Origin: CAYTZN01 sp964442495
GTDB lineage: Bacteria > Pseudomonadota > Gammaproteobacteria > Legionellales > Legionellaceae
Direction of reading: 5' to 3'
DNA length: 64,000 nt
NCBI GenBank assembly: GCA_964442495.1
Contig: CAYTZN010000003.1
Span: 85,601 to 149,600, forward strand
In this document: piece by piece, positions 53,246-62,182 of the stretch
How the letters are laid out: each line of letters opens with the position of its first letter
Position numbering within the stretch: the stretch's first letter is position 1
Program-made: the position numbers and the translations under genes
Notes under the pieces: model-generated
What the model saw: the letters and a program-made list of their open reading frames with translations, nothing else
Databases searched by the model: none
What the model was told of the DNA's origin: nothing

Positions 53246-55573
53246 TTACTTTGTCACTATGACAGGTTGTGGAGGTGGGCTTGCAAATGGCCTTGGTAGC
53301 GCTGAGGCATGCAATGGAGGCAGTAAGGTATTGTTGTTTCTGGGGTCATATTGTTGTGTGCGAAGAAGGTCCAGCTGTGCGTGACGTAAGTCGTTGTATT
53401 TACCTCCCGTAACTTGCAGGGTGTCTTGTTCTGTTTTTAAAATACAAGGGCGAATAAAAACCATGAGCACTTTCTTTTCATGATCAGTAATTCGATGCTG
53501 AAATAAACGCCCTATCCCTGGTAGATTGCCCAAAATAGGCAAGCCATTAGCATCATTGCCTAATCTATCTTGGGCTAAACCTCCAAGAACAACAATATCA
53601 CCACTTTCAACATGTACAGAAGTGACAATCGAGCTAATATTGAACGTTGGGTTTACGCCTGGGTCAATAGGGTTTAGCGTATCCAGCGTGTCATTGCCTT
53701 GATCAATTTGCATTTGAATGCCCTTGCCCCGTGTGATTTGCGGCCTTACATACAAGTGAAGGGCCACGTTTACACGGTCAAACGTTGTAAAAGGGCTTGC
53801 TGTGGTTGTCGCATTTGCATTGTTGGGGTAAGAAGATGAGGCAACAGACACCTGTTTACCAATAAGAATTTTAGCTTGTCTATTGTCTAAAACCACTACA
53901 GATGGCGTTGAAAGAATATTGGCTTTATGGAGGCGCGCAAGCGCATAAATTTGCGCTTGAAATTGATCAATGGATGTTTTTGAATTGATAATGGCAAACC
54001 CAGGCCTAAAAGAATCTGGGCTTTGGGTTTTTTGGTCAATACTTCCCCACTCAATGCCTAAGCTATTGAAATCCGTTTCATTGAGCTCTGCTACCAACGC
54101 CTCAATGAGCAATTGAGCAGGCTTGATATCAAGTTGACTGATCACGGATTTAAGGGTGCGGATCAACGTGGCTGGTGCATTTATAATAATAGAGTTGGTG
54201 TTTGGTTCAGCAATGATTTGTACGGTAGGTTTTGTTGAACCCTCATTTTGAGTGGTAGCACCCGTGGTATTTGGCAGTGCTTGAGGGTTTGGTGTGCTGG
54301 CTGCTTGACCGCCATTGCCTCCAGTCGTATTGGACACTAAATTAGAAGCCGGGTTTGTGCTGTCTAATTCAGGTCGAGTGATGGTCCCAATGGTCGTGCC
54401 CACATTTCCACTGAAACTTGCTTGAGCTATGCCTGCTAAAATAGGAACAACATCTTCAGCACGCAAATAATTTAAATAGATAACTTGAGTATTGCTGTTG
54501 CTGCCATTAGGATTTTGTTTGTCAAGTTGGGCAATCAGTAGACGCAATCTGATCCGTTCTGTTTTACTGCCACTGAGCAATATAGCATTGCTCCTATCAT
54601 CAGCGGCCAAGGTGGTCTGATTATTGGGACCAGCACCAGGCTGGGTTTTGATCAAATCTTTAAGGGTATTGGTTATATCCATGGCCAGGGCATGTTTTAA
54701 CGGTATCATATCAATACCATTGGTAGATGAGCTATCTACTTGTTTAATAATATTGCTTAATTGTTTGATGTTGCTGGCGCGTCCCGACAAGATAAGCATA
54801 TTTGAAGGTGGGTAGGCCGATATATTGCTCCATTGGGGCATTAAAGGGCGCAGCACAGGTACCAGCTGCTCAGCCGGTACATAATGCACAGGAATGACTT
54901 GCACCATCATATCATCGCCGTTAGGGGGGTGTTTCATCTGGCTTAATAGGTCTGGTGAGAGTGTTTTCGCGTCAATGTTGGGAACGATTTTTATAACCGT
55001 TCCACTTGGAACGGCAGCATAGCCTGAGACTTGTAGCATGGATAAGAACACTTGATAGAGCTCTTTATCGGACATGGGCGTACTGGAGGCAATGGATACT
55101 TTTCCTTGGACGCGCGGGTCGATTAAAAAATTTTTACCGGTTAAGCGGGATACTTCGTCAATCACGGAGCGAATATCCGCGTTTTTTAAATTCCAAATTT
55201 TCTCAGCGGGTCTTTCGGGCGGGGTGGATTTGGTTTCCAGGTTATTGTCGGGCTTGATTTCTTCTGATGGAGGTAATGCATTGGAGTTGGTGAGTTTTTC
55301 TTGTATTGCGCGGGCAACGGTATAATCGGCGATGGGTCCTACTTGGACAACATACATTCCCTTACCATCTATTTGTTCAATTTTCAGGGGTTGTTGGACT
55401 AATTTTGATAGTTTTAATTGTAATTCTTCAGCGTCTTTTTGATCAATAAACGAACCTACTTGTAGTAAATAAGTGGGTTTTCCATCCAACGGAATAACTT
55501 TGATATTGATCTCTGTTGCATGGAGTAGAGATGAGCAGAATAGTATCAAACCATAAAGCAAAATTCGCATCAA
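53246..55573 (-). CDS. lspD: Type II secretion outer-membrane secretin LspD (GspD), with N-terminal SPOR-like domain
   Basis: The 775-residue secretin pore. After a signal peptide, residues ~25-95 form a SPOR-like module (YLLQVGSFIDQKDAEELQLK and YVVQVGPIADYTVARAIQEK), an unusual addition that suggests peptidoglycan binding. The N0 domain begins IWNLKNADIRSVIDEVSRLT, followed by N1-N3 with a Gly/Asn/Thr-rich insert (~405-440), then the secretin barrel (LSTPSVVVLDNRQAKILIGK, DIVVLGGLAQDR, GNLPGIGRLFQHR). The C-terminus is proline-rich. No pilotin gene is adjacent. Confidence 0.95.
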   Translation of the reverse strand: MMRILLYGLILFCSSLLHATEINIKVIPLDGKPTYLLQVGSFIDQKDAEELQLKLSKLVQQPLKIEQIDGKGMYVVQVGPIADYTVARAIQEKLTNSNALPPSEEIKPDNNLETKSTPPERPAEKIWNLKNADIRSVIDEVSRLTGKNFLIDPRVQGKVSIASSTPMSDKELYQVFLSMLQVSGYAAVPSGTVIKIVPNIDAKTLSPDLLSQMKHPPNGDDMMVQVIPVHYVPAEQLVPVLRPLMPQWSNISAYPPSNMLILSGRASNIKQLSNIIKQVDSSSTNGIDMIPLKHALAMDITNTLKDLIKTQPGAGPNNQTTLAADDRSNAILLSGSKTERIRLRLLIAQLDKQNPNGSNSNTQVIYLNYLRAEDVVPILAGIAQASFSGNVGTTIGTITRPELDSTNPASNLVSNTTGGNGGQAASTPNPQALPNTTGATTQNEGSTKPTVQIIAEPNTNSIIINAPATLIRTLKSVISQLDIKPAQLLIEALVAELNETDFNSLGIEWGSIDQKTQSPDSFRPGFAIINSKTSIDQFQAQIYALARLHKANILSTPSVVVLDNRQAKILIGKQVSVASSSYPNNANATTTASPFTTFDRVNVALHLYVRPQITRGKGIQMQIDQGNDTLDTLNPIDPGVNPTFNISSIVTSVHVESGDIVVLGGLAQDRLGNDANGLPILGNLPGIGRLFQHRITDHEKKVLMVFIRPCILKTEQDTLQVTGGKYNDLRHAQLDLLRTQQYDPRNNNTLLPPLHASALPRPFASPPPQPVIVTK

Positions 55574-55734
55574 AGAACCATAAAATCACCGAATACACCA
55601 TCATAACCAAATTTATAAGTATTCAATAGGGTTTTTACATAATTCCTGGGCAAATTTCATAACTACTTTATAAAATATAGAAAATTGCTATGTGGTTTTG
55701 TGTTATTGAAGGTTTTTAATATGAAATATGGGTG

Positions 55735-55811
55735 TGGTGGCTATGGGTGGACTCGAACCACCGACCTCAGCATTATGAGTGCCGCGCTCTAACCAGCTGA
55801 GCTACATAGCC
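55735..55811 (-). tRNA. tRNA-Met (CAU), elongator
   Basis: A 77-base cloverleaf with encoded CCA. The acceptor arms GGCTATG and CATAGCC pair exactly, the D arm reads TAGCTCAGCTGGTTAGAGC, the anticodon loop is CTCATAA (CAU at 55775-55777), and the T arm has GGTTCGAGTCC. The acceptor starts G-C paired and the stem pattern matches elongator Met of E. coli, not initiator. An Ile2 (lysidine) tRNA is the other possibility for CAU. Confidence 0.93.
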
Positions 55812-55822
55812 ACAGGGTCGTG

Positions 55823-55851
55823 ATTTTGTCTTTTTCAGAGGATGTTGTCAA
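55823..55851 (-). promoter_or_regulatory. Sigma-70 promoter for tRNA-Met
   Basis: On the minus strand: TTGACA (55846-55851), exact consensus, a 17-base spacer, then CAAAAT (55823-55828), about 12 bases before the tRNA 5' end. Confidence 0.75.
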
Positions 55852-55888
55852 GAATTAATTTTATTTAGCTATACAATGGGCATATTAA

Positions 55889-55945
55889 CTTAGGGATTGG
55901 TGACTACTCACTTTCAAATATCCTAAAGTACTCACACCCTAGCTA
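55889..55945 (-). repeat. Dispersed repeat 1, copy d (partial, minus strand)
   Basis: On the minus strand it reads AGTACTTTAGGATATTTGAAA, close to the GGTGCTTTAGGATATTTAAAA of copy b, and ends CCCTAAG like the right terminal repeat. The left half with the hairpin is missing or unrecognisable. Confidence 0.5.
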
Positions 55946-56055
55946 TTGCAAACTCTGTTTATACTTGAGATTAGAATCGTTATATTCTGAATTTGCTGCT
56001 ATTAATCAACGGATTAATGCTTTTAATTTAGCTTTTTTTTAACTTGAGTATCTTC

Positions 56056-56116
56056 TGGATGCCTTGGACAAGCCGAGGCACGTAGGTGATTTGGTAATGG
56101 ACAATTCGCCCTATTA
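56056..56116 (+). repeat. Dispersed repeat 1, copy c (right part)
   Basis: Shares GGACAAGCC within a hairpin (TGCCTTGG-ACAAG-CCGAGGCA, 56060-56080), then GTAGGTGATTTGG, and an end GCCCTATTA that matches the GGCCCTAGTA end of copy b. The left terminal repeat is not clear. Confidence 0.55.
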
Positions 56117-56246
56117 CATAGCTTTTTGAAAATATTTAATCCAGAAAATCCACATCCTGCTTAAGAGCCGCAGGACGTGGATGTTAAGATATGAGGTACA
56201 CTTTTAACGCTTGTTGTAATGAAAGACATCGCACATTCGCACCATG

Positions 56247-57617
56247 TTAAATGATTAAGATAAACAATGCACCGGCACCTCGTAATACTTGTACCAGCAA
56301 CTCATTTTTCTTTTGTAAGGCGATGGTTTGTAACTCTTTTGAGCTTGTAGTGGGTTGTTTATTGGCAGCAATAATAATGTCACCAGGTCGTAAACCGGCA
56401 CGCCAGCCAGCACTGTTTTCAGAGGCGCCGACCACTTGCACGCCTACAATATGCCCATGCAAAGGTGAGTCTTGCTCAAAATTTCTAAGGGCAAGTCCGT
56501 AGAGAAACGGATTGTTGGATTGCAATTTTTGTTCATTTTTTTTGCTGTCAGTGACGACGGCATTCAATGTAATGGTCTTGCCATTACGGCTTATTTTAAT
56601 TTTAGCCTCACTTCCAACACGCAGTAAGCTGATGGTTGTTTTCACCTGGGTGGCTTGTGAAATATTGGTATCATTGATTTGTAAAATCACATCGCCAGCT
56701 TTTAAACCGGCCATTTCAGCAGGGGAGCCTTCGTTTACCTGAGCAATCAATGCACCATGAAAATCCTCAGGGTAGCCCATGGCCTGAGCAAGCTCTGGGG
56801 TCAAGTGTTGTACAAAAATCCCCATCAATCCTCGATGGACTGAGCCGAATTTAATAATTTGCTGAGCCACGTCTTTTGCCATGTTAATGGGGATGGCAAA
56901 ACCAATTCCAACACTGCCACCATAAAGAGAAATAATGGCTGTATTGATACCAATCAATTCTCCTTTAACGTTAACCAATGCGCCGCCAGAGTTTCCTGGG
57001 TTAATAGCCGCGTCCGTTTGAATGAAGTTTTCAATGCCTTCAATGTTAAGATCACTTCGTTTCATGGCGCTAACAATACCAAACGTTGCTGATTGGCTGT
57101 TTCCAAAGCTGTTGAGGCCAAATGGGTTACCAATGGCCACCACAAAATCGCCAACTTCAATTTTGTCTGAGTCCCCAATGGGAAGGCTTTTTAAATTTTT
57201 GGCATCAATTTTTAAAACAGCCACGTCAGTTTCACTGTCTCCACCTATGATTTTCGCCTTTAAACGTCGACCATCGTTTAATGTAACGGTGATCAGTGTG
57301 GCATTACGAATAACATGGTCATTGGTAATAATAATTCCATTTTGTGGATCAAGAATAACCCCTGAGCCAATACTTTGAAATTTTTTGGGCAATTGAGGCG
57401 CGGTAGTCGGTTTATCTTGATTGTCGTCATCTTCCTGAGAGGAGGGTAAAACACCGGGTGTAATGCCCTGGACGGCGACGTTTACAATGGCAGGCATTGC
57501 ATTTTTAAGAACAGGCGCAAGGGTGGGCAATTGGGCTTGGATGTTGCCAGTGGCTTTTGCTGATGATAAAGCAGCCATAAGCATGAGCGGTAAAACATAC
57601 CTTGATGTATTGATCAT
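56247..57617 (-). CDS. Periplasmic HtrA/DegP-family serine protease
   Basis: A 456-residue Do-type protease/chaperone with a signal peptide (LPLMLMAALSSAKA). The triad is H101 (TNDHVI), D131 (ETDVAVLKI) and S210 (GNSGGAL). Two PDZ domains follow (about 270-355 and 370-456), with the typical PAEMAGLKAGDVILQIN block. The LA loop (QEDDDNQDKPTTAPQ) is shorter than in E. coli DegP, closer to DegQ. It overlaps pgeF by four bases, so it belongs to the rluD-pgeF-htrA unit. Confidence 0.95.
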   Translation of the reverse strand: MINTSRYVLPLMLMAALSSAKATGNIQAQLPTLAPVLKNAMPAIVNVAVQGITPGVLPSSQEDDDNQDKPTTAPQLPKKFQSIGSGVILDPQNGIIITNDHVIRNATLITVTLNDGRRLKAKIIGGDSETDVAVLKIDAKNLKSLPIGDSDKIEVGDFVVAIGNPFGLNSFGNSQSATFGIVSAMKRSDLNIEGIENFIQTDAAINPGNSGGALVNVKGELIGINTAIISLYGGSVGIGFAIPINMAKDVAQQIIKFGSVHRGLMGIFVQHLTPELAQAMGYPEDFHGALIAQVNEGSPAEMAGLKAGDVILQINDTNISQATQVKTTISLLRVGSEAKIKISRNGKTITLNAVVTDSKKNEQKLQSNNPFLYGLALRNFEQDSPLHGHIVGVQVVGASENSAGWRAGLRPGDIIIAANKQPTTSSKELQTIALQKKNELLVQVLRGAGALFILII

Positions 57618-58348
57618 TTCGCATCCTTGTTAAACCAAATGAGTGTAGCCATTCTACCGGTTTGACCATCACGACGATAGGAGTAGAAGTCATTTTTAAG
57701 TTCATAAGAGCAAGCTTCAGAAAGGTAAACTGCATTAACCCTTTGTTTATTTAGGATTAATTCTGCCATTTTAGGCAAATTAGCATAGTGATGATCGCCA
57801 TCATTTTTGAAGGTAGGTTGAGTGAAAGGATAACGATTTACAAATGTATCTCGGGTGTCTAAACCTACTTCATAACAACGTTGGCAAATGGCGGGCCCAA
57901 TCCATACAATAAGATCTTGGGGGTCTGCTTCCATTTTCTTAAGCGTGTTTTCAATAATTCCATCAGCCAAACCGCGCCAGCCTGCATGAATGGCCGCAAT
58001 TTCAGTGCCTTGTTGATTGCAGATCACAATGGGAAGACAGTCTGCTGTCATGATAACCAATGGTAGATTTTGTTGCCGAGTAACCGCTGCATCCACTGCA
58101 CGGTTAGAGTCTTGCTCTGCCACAATGCATAAGTTGCTATGGATTTGGTCAAGCCACACAGGCTCTTCCATTAACAATAAAGACTGGCTTAAGTGAAGAC
58201 GATTTTCCAATACCTGTTCTTTGTTATCCCCAACATGCAGGGCCAAATTATTATGATTGTAGGGTGACCTGCTTTGGCCTATTGCACGTTTTGTGGTGAG
58301 CGCATGAACATGTTTTGGCGCAGGCCAATTCGCAAGTAAATTAGGCAA
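57614..58348 (-). CDS. pgeF: Peptidoglycan editing factor PgeF (YfiH family)
   Basis: A 244-residue member of the multicopper-oxidase-like DUF152 family, which hydrolyses wrongly incorporated residues in peptidoglycan precursors. Conserved metal and substrate blocks are ALHVGDN, QIHS, MTADCLPIVIC, IAAIHAGWRGL and WIGPAICQRCYEVG. It overlaps the downstream htrA by four bases and the upstream rluD by eight, the same gene order as in several gammaproteobacteria. Confidence 0.93.
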   Translation of the reverse strand: MPNLLANWPAPKHVHALTTKRAIGQSRSPYNHNNLALHVGDNKEQVLENRLHLSQSLLLMEEPVWLDQIHSNLCIVAEQDSNRAVDAAVTRQQNLPLVIMTADCLPIVICNQQGTEIAAIHAGWRGLADGIIENTLKKMEADPQDLIVWIGPAICQRCYEVGLDTRDTFVNRYPFTQPTFKNDGDHHYANLPKMAELILNKQRVNAVYLSEACSYELKNDFYSYRRDGQTGRMATLIWFNKDAK

Positions 58349-59294
58349 TTTCGCTCTCTAATAGGGTTAAAAGGCTTTGAAAATCATCAGGCAACGGGGC
58401 TGTGAATGTCAACTCCTCTTTAGAAACGGGGTGAAGTAACATTAATGTGGCTGCATGAAGCGCTTGTCGTTTAAATTGTTGTAAAGCAGCACGAAGTTCG
58501 TCACTGATGCCTGCAGGAAAGCGTGCACGACCGCCATAAAGAGGGTCCCCCACCACGGGATGGTTGATATGGGCCATGTGTACCCGTATTTGATGCGTCC
58601 GGCCTGTCATCAATTTTACATCTAACAATGTAAAAAATTGATATTGTTTGCACCAAGAATAATGAGTGATAGCTTGTCTGCCTTGGCTACATACCGCCAT
58701 TTTTAACCGGTTACGAGGATGTCTACCGTAGAACGTATCGAGAACCCCGCCAGAAATAAGATGCCCATACACCAAGGCTTGATAATGCCGACTAATTTCT
58801 CGTGCTTGCATTTGTCGGGTAAGGCTTGTGTGAGCCGTTAATGTTTTAGCTACTATCAATAGGCCTGTTGTGTCTTTATCTAATCGATGCACAATACCTG
58901 CTCTAGGAAGATTGTGCAGGGACGGATCATGAAACAGTAGGGCGTTCACCAATGTGTGTGTAGGATTTCCAGCGCCTGGATGAACAACCAGTCCTGCAGG
59001 TTTATTGATGATGAGCAAATGCTCATCTTCAAAAACGATTGAAAGACCAATATTTTCAGCTTGGCTTTGGCTCTCTCGAGGTGCTAACGATACCTCAAGC
59101 TTAACGTGCTCTCCGCCTAATACTTTATCTTTAGGTTTAAACAAGCGCTCATCGACGGTTATAGCGCCCTCTTTTAACCATGTGGTTAATTGAGAGCGGG
59201 AAAAATCCGGAAAAATCTGTGCAAGTACGACATCAATTCGTTGTCCATGATATTGATGAGGTACACTGCCTTCTTTCATTAAGGTTGCATTCAT
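58341..59294 (-). CDS. rluD: 23S rRNA pseudouridine synthase RluD
   Basis: Modifies helix 69 of 23S rRNA. It has 317 residues with an N-terminal S4 domain (GQRIDVVLAQIFPDFSRSQL, then WLKEGAITVD) and the RluA-family catalytic motif GIVHRLDKDTTGLLIVAK, whose Asp is catalytic. KLMTGRTHQIRVHMAHINHP is the second signature. The stop overlaps pgeF; miaB lies one base upstream on the same strand, so translation is probably continuous through the cluster. Confidence 0.95.
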   Translation of the reverse strand: MNATLMKEGSVPHQYHGQRIDVVLAQIFPDFSRSQLTTWLKEGAITVDERLFKPKDKVLGGEHVKLEVSLAPRESQSQAENIGLSIVFEDEHLLIINKPAGLVVHPGAGNPTHTLVNALLFHDPSLHNLPRAGIVHRLDKDTTGLLIVAKTLTAHTSLTRQMQAREISRHYQALVYGHLISGGVLDTFYGRHPRNRLKMAVCSQGRQAITHYSWCKQYQFFTLLDVKLMTGRTHQIRVHMAHINHPVVGDPLYGGRARFPAGISDELRAALQQFKRQALHAATLMLLHPVSKEELTFTAPLPDDFQSLLTLLESEIA

Positions 59295-59295
59295 A

Positions 59296-60642
59296 TCAGG
59301 CTGGAACTACAAGGTTGTCCACTAATCTACCCCGCAATGAATTGGGTTGGGTTTCCGTAATATGGATATAAACGAATTGACCTTTGAGTTCTTCTTTACC
59401 ATGGAAGTTAACCACGCGGTTGCACTCGGTTCGTCCGGCCAATTGCTGTGGGTCTTTTTTAGAGGCTCCAGTAACAAGAACGCGTTGCGTACTGCCAATC
59501 ATTGACTCGCTGTAACGAGACGATTGTAATAACAATCGGTCTTGTAAAATCTTCAATCGCTGCTTCTTCACCTCCATGGGTGTATCGTCAGCTAAATTGG
59601 CCGCCGGTGTTCCTGGTCTTGCGCTGTAAATAAAGCTAAATGACATGTCAAAACCAATGTCGTGAACAAGATCCATGGTGTCTTTAAAATCATCATCTGT
59701 TTCACCAGGGAAACCAACAATAATGTCAGTAGAAAGGCGAATATCGGGTCGCACTTTTCGAAGTTTTCGAATTTTAGATTTAAATTCTAATGCAGTATAG
59801 CCGCGTTTCATAAGGGCAAGGATTCGATCAGAGCCGCTTTGTACTGGCAAATGCAAATGATTCGCTAATATGGGCACTTCAGCATAAGCATTGATTAAAT
59901 TATCTGAAAAAGCTAAAGGATGAGATGTTGTAAAGCGAATTCGACCAAGCCCCTCTATAGCGCTTAGATATTGAATCAGCAATGCTAAGTCGGCAATATC
60001 GCCATTATGCATCGGGCCACGATAGTCATTGACGTTTTGGCCTAACAAATTAATCTCTCTAACCCCCTGGCTTGCCAGTTGAAAGCATTCAGCAAGAACA
60101 TCATCAAAAGGTCGGCTAATTTCTTCACCGCGCGTGTAAGGGACCACGCAATAACTGCAATACTTGCTGCAACCTTCCATGATGGACACAAAGGCCACTG
60201 GACCTTCTGCGCGTGGCGCGGGTAAATGATCAAATTTCTCGATTTCAGGAAAACTGATGTCTACAACAGGCTTTCGTGTATCCAAGCGTTCATTTAACAT
60301 GGCAGGGAGACGATGCAATGTTTGAGGACCAAAAACCAAGTCTACAAATGGTGCACGTTTAAGAATATCGCCACCTTCTTGACTGGCTACACACCCACCC
60401 ACACCAATAATGACATGAGGGTTGTTCTTTTTATAATCGCGCCATTGCCCTAGTTGTGAAAATACTTTTTCTTGCGCTTTTTCCCGAATAGAGCATGTGT
60501 TTAAAAGGATAATATCAGCCTCTTCAACGACCTCAGTTTTTTGAAAACCGTGTGATTTAAAGAGTACTTCAGCCATTTTTGATGAATCATATTCATTCAT
60601 CTGGCAACCATTTGTTTTAATATATAATTTTTTAGCCATCAT
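59296..60642 (-). CDS. miaB: tRNA-2-methylthio-N6-dimethylallyladenosine synthase MiaB
   Basis: A radical-SAM methylthiotransferase of 448 residues acting on A37 of tRNAs. The N-terminal UPF0004 domain has the auxiliary-cluster cysteines (TNGCQMNEYDS, LLNTCSIREKA, GVGGCVASQEG). The radical-SAM motif is CSKYCSYC. A TRAM domain ends the protein. It starts with two Met codons; either could be used. It ends one base before rluD starts. Confidence 0.97.
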   Translation of the reverse strand: MMAKKLYIKTNGCQMNEYDSSKMAEVLFKSHGFQKTEVVEEADIILLNTCSIREKAQEKVFSQLGQWRDYKKNNPHVIIGVGGCVASQEGGDILKRAPFVDLVFGPQTLHRLPAMLNERLDTRKPVVDISFPEIEKFDHLPAPRAEGPVAFVSIMEGCSKYCSYCVVPYTRGEEISRPFDDVLAECFQLASQGVREINLLGQNVNDYRGPMHNGDIADLALLIQYLSAIEGLGRIRFTTSHPLAFSDNLINAYAEVPILANHLHLPVQSGSDRILALMKRGYTALEFKSKIRKLRKVRPDIRLSTDIIVGFPGETDDDFKDTMDLVHDIGFDMSFSFIYSARPGTPAANLADDTPMEVKKQRLKILQDRLLLQSSRYSESMIGSTQRVLVTGASKKDPQQLAGRTECNRVVNFHGKEELKGQFVYIHITETQPNSLRGRLVDNLVVPA

Positions 60643-60659
60643 GATTACTGTCGTTTCCT

Positions 60660-61961
60660 TTAATCCCGTACATTTTTACAATAGGTTTCTTGAAGCTTTG
60701 GAAGAATAAGCAGCGAGATTATCATACCGATAGGGAGTATAGCTAAACCAATTTGATATGCCTCTAGTGGGTAGACCCGTACTTTATCAACAATTTCACC
60801 TTGCCATAATTTATCTAATATGTAACCGATAAGCGGTTGCCCTATGGCAATGCCCACCATGTTCATCATGTTCATAAAGCTTAACCCTGTGGCCACATAT
60901 TTTTGGCTGCATAATTCTTTGGCTACAGCAAAGGCAGGTAAAAATCCTGCTGAAAAAATACCAAAAGTAAAGAGCAATAGTTGCATCAGTAATCCAGAGC
61001 TTATCGGCGCATAAATAAACAATGTAGAGCTTATAAGTGCGCCTACTGCACCAATGTATAAAGAGGGTTTACGCCGCCCAATACGATTGGAAAAAATCCC
61101 CCATAATGGGCTAGCGATTGCCCAGCCAACAAATACAAGAGAGACATAGTTGGCTGCTGTAGCTTTAGCCAGGTGCATTTTGAACATGAGAAAAGGCACC
61201 CCCCATAATCCACAGAAGATAGGCGTTGCCATGTACATTAGCCCACCATAAAGTGCGACTAACCACAATTGTTTATTTTTTAAAAGGGTAACTAAACTGC
61301 TCAAAACAGGCTCATCAATAGCATGTTCTTCGTGTGGGATAGCATGTGCTGGGTCTGGTACATCTTTTGCAATGCAAAAGATAAGAACCGCTAAGACAAG
61401 ACCAATGATGCCCATGATCAGCATGCTTTGTCGCCATCCATAGGCATCAATCAGCATGGCAAGGGGGGCTTCCCCACCAATAGCACCCAACATGCCGATG
61501 GTCACCATCATTCCGGTTAGTAATGCAAAACGTTCTGCTGTAAACCAATTGACGGCAAGTTTCATAGCACCTACCGCGGCGAAGGCTGATCCAAACCCAA
61601 TCATTAAACGCGCAAGACAGGCCATTAAAAAACTATCGGTTAAGCCAAAAGCAATGGTGCTAATGGCACAAATGGCTGTCGCTAGGGTTAATAAACGTTG
61701 TGGACCAAAATAGTCCATTAATACGCCACCCGGTAGCTGCATAGCAGCGTAAGAGTAGAAATAGACGCCTGATAAAATGCCAAGTGTTTGACTCGTGACA
61801 CTAAAATCACGCATTAACTCCGAACTCATCACGCTTGGGGAAACCTGCAAAAGGCATTCGTAAAAATAAAAAAGACAACCTAAACCCCACACTAACCAGG
61901 GCATAATGGAGTGGATTCCTAAGGGACGTCGAGAGACGGAGTGAAGGTCACTGTTGGACAT
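60660..61961 (-). CDS. MFS transporter, Pht-like
   Basis: A 433-residue transporter with 12 membrane helices. The opening (WLVWGLGCLFYFYECLLQVS) and GVYFYSYAAMQLPGGVLMDY resemble the Legionella phagosomal transporters (Pht family), which import amino acids or nucleosides needed for intracellular growth. The substrate cannot be told from sequence. It precedes miaB by 17 bases on the same strand. Expression may be partly independent of the RNA-modification genes below. Confidence 0.85.
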   Translation of the reverse strand: MSNSDLHSVSRRPLGIHSIMPWLVWGLGCLFYFYECLLQVSPSVMSSELMRDFSVTSQTLGILSGVYFYSYAAMQLPGGVLMDYFGPQRLLTLATAICAISTIAFGLTDSFLMACLARLMIGFGSAFAAVGAMKLAVNWFTAERFALLTGMMVTIGMLGAIGGEAPLAMLIDAYGWRQSMLIMGIIGLVLAVLIFCIAKDVPDPAHAIPHEEHAIDEPVLSSLVTLLKNKQLWLVALYGGLMYMATPIFCGLWGVPFLMFKMHLAKATAANYVSLVFVGWAIASPLWGIFSNRIGRRKPSLYIGAVGALISSTLFIYAPISSGLLMQLLLFTFGIFSAGFLPAFAVAKELCSQKYVATGLSFMNMMNMVGIAIGQPLIGYILDKLWQGEIVDKVRVYPLEAYQIGLAILPIGMIISLLILPKLQETYCKNVRD

Positions 61962-62182
61962 TGTTTTTAGTACTCCATGCTGTGAATTGAAAGCGAGAAA
62001 AATTTTAAAATATTAGCAGCTTGCTTACTAATTGTCTATTCTTTGCGCGCATAAGTATGTAAATAAACACGATGAGGGAAATTATCGATATTTAAAGAAA
62101 AAATAATACTTTATGTGTATATTTTGCACAAAACTAAATGGTTAGTCTATTATTAATACATCGGCAAGAATTGGATTCTGAT

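Larger units (their letters stand above)
55812..56246. other. Intergenic region between htrA end and tRNA-Met
   Basis: 435 bases holding the tRNA promoter and two repeat-1-related stretches, one on each strand. No gene is supported. Confidence 0.5.
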
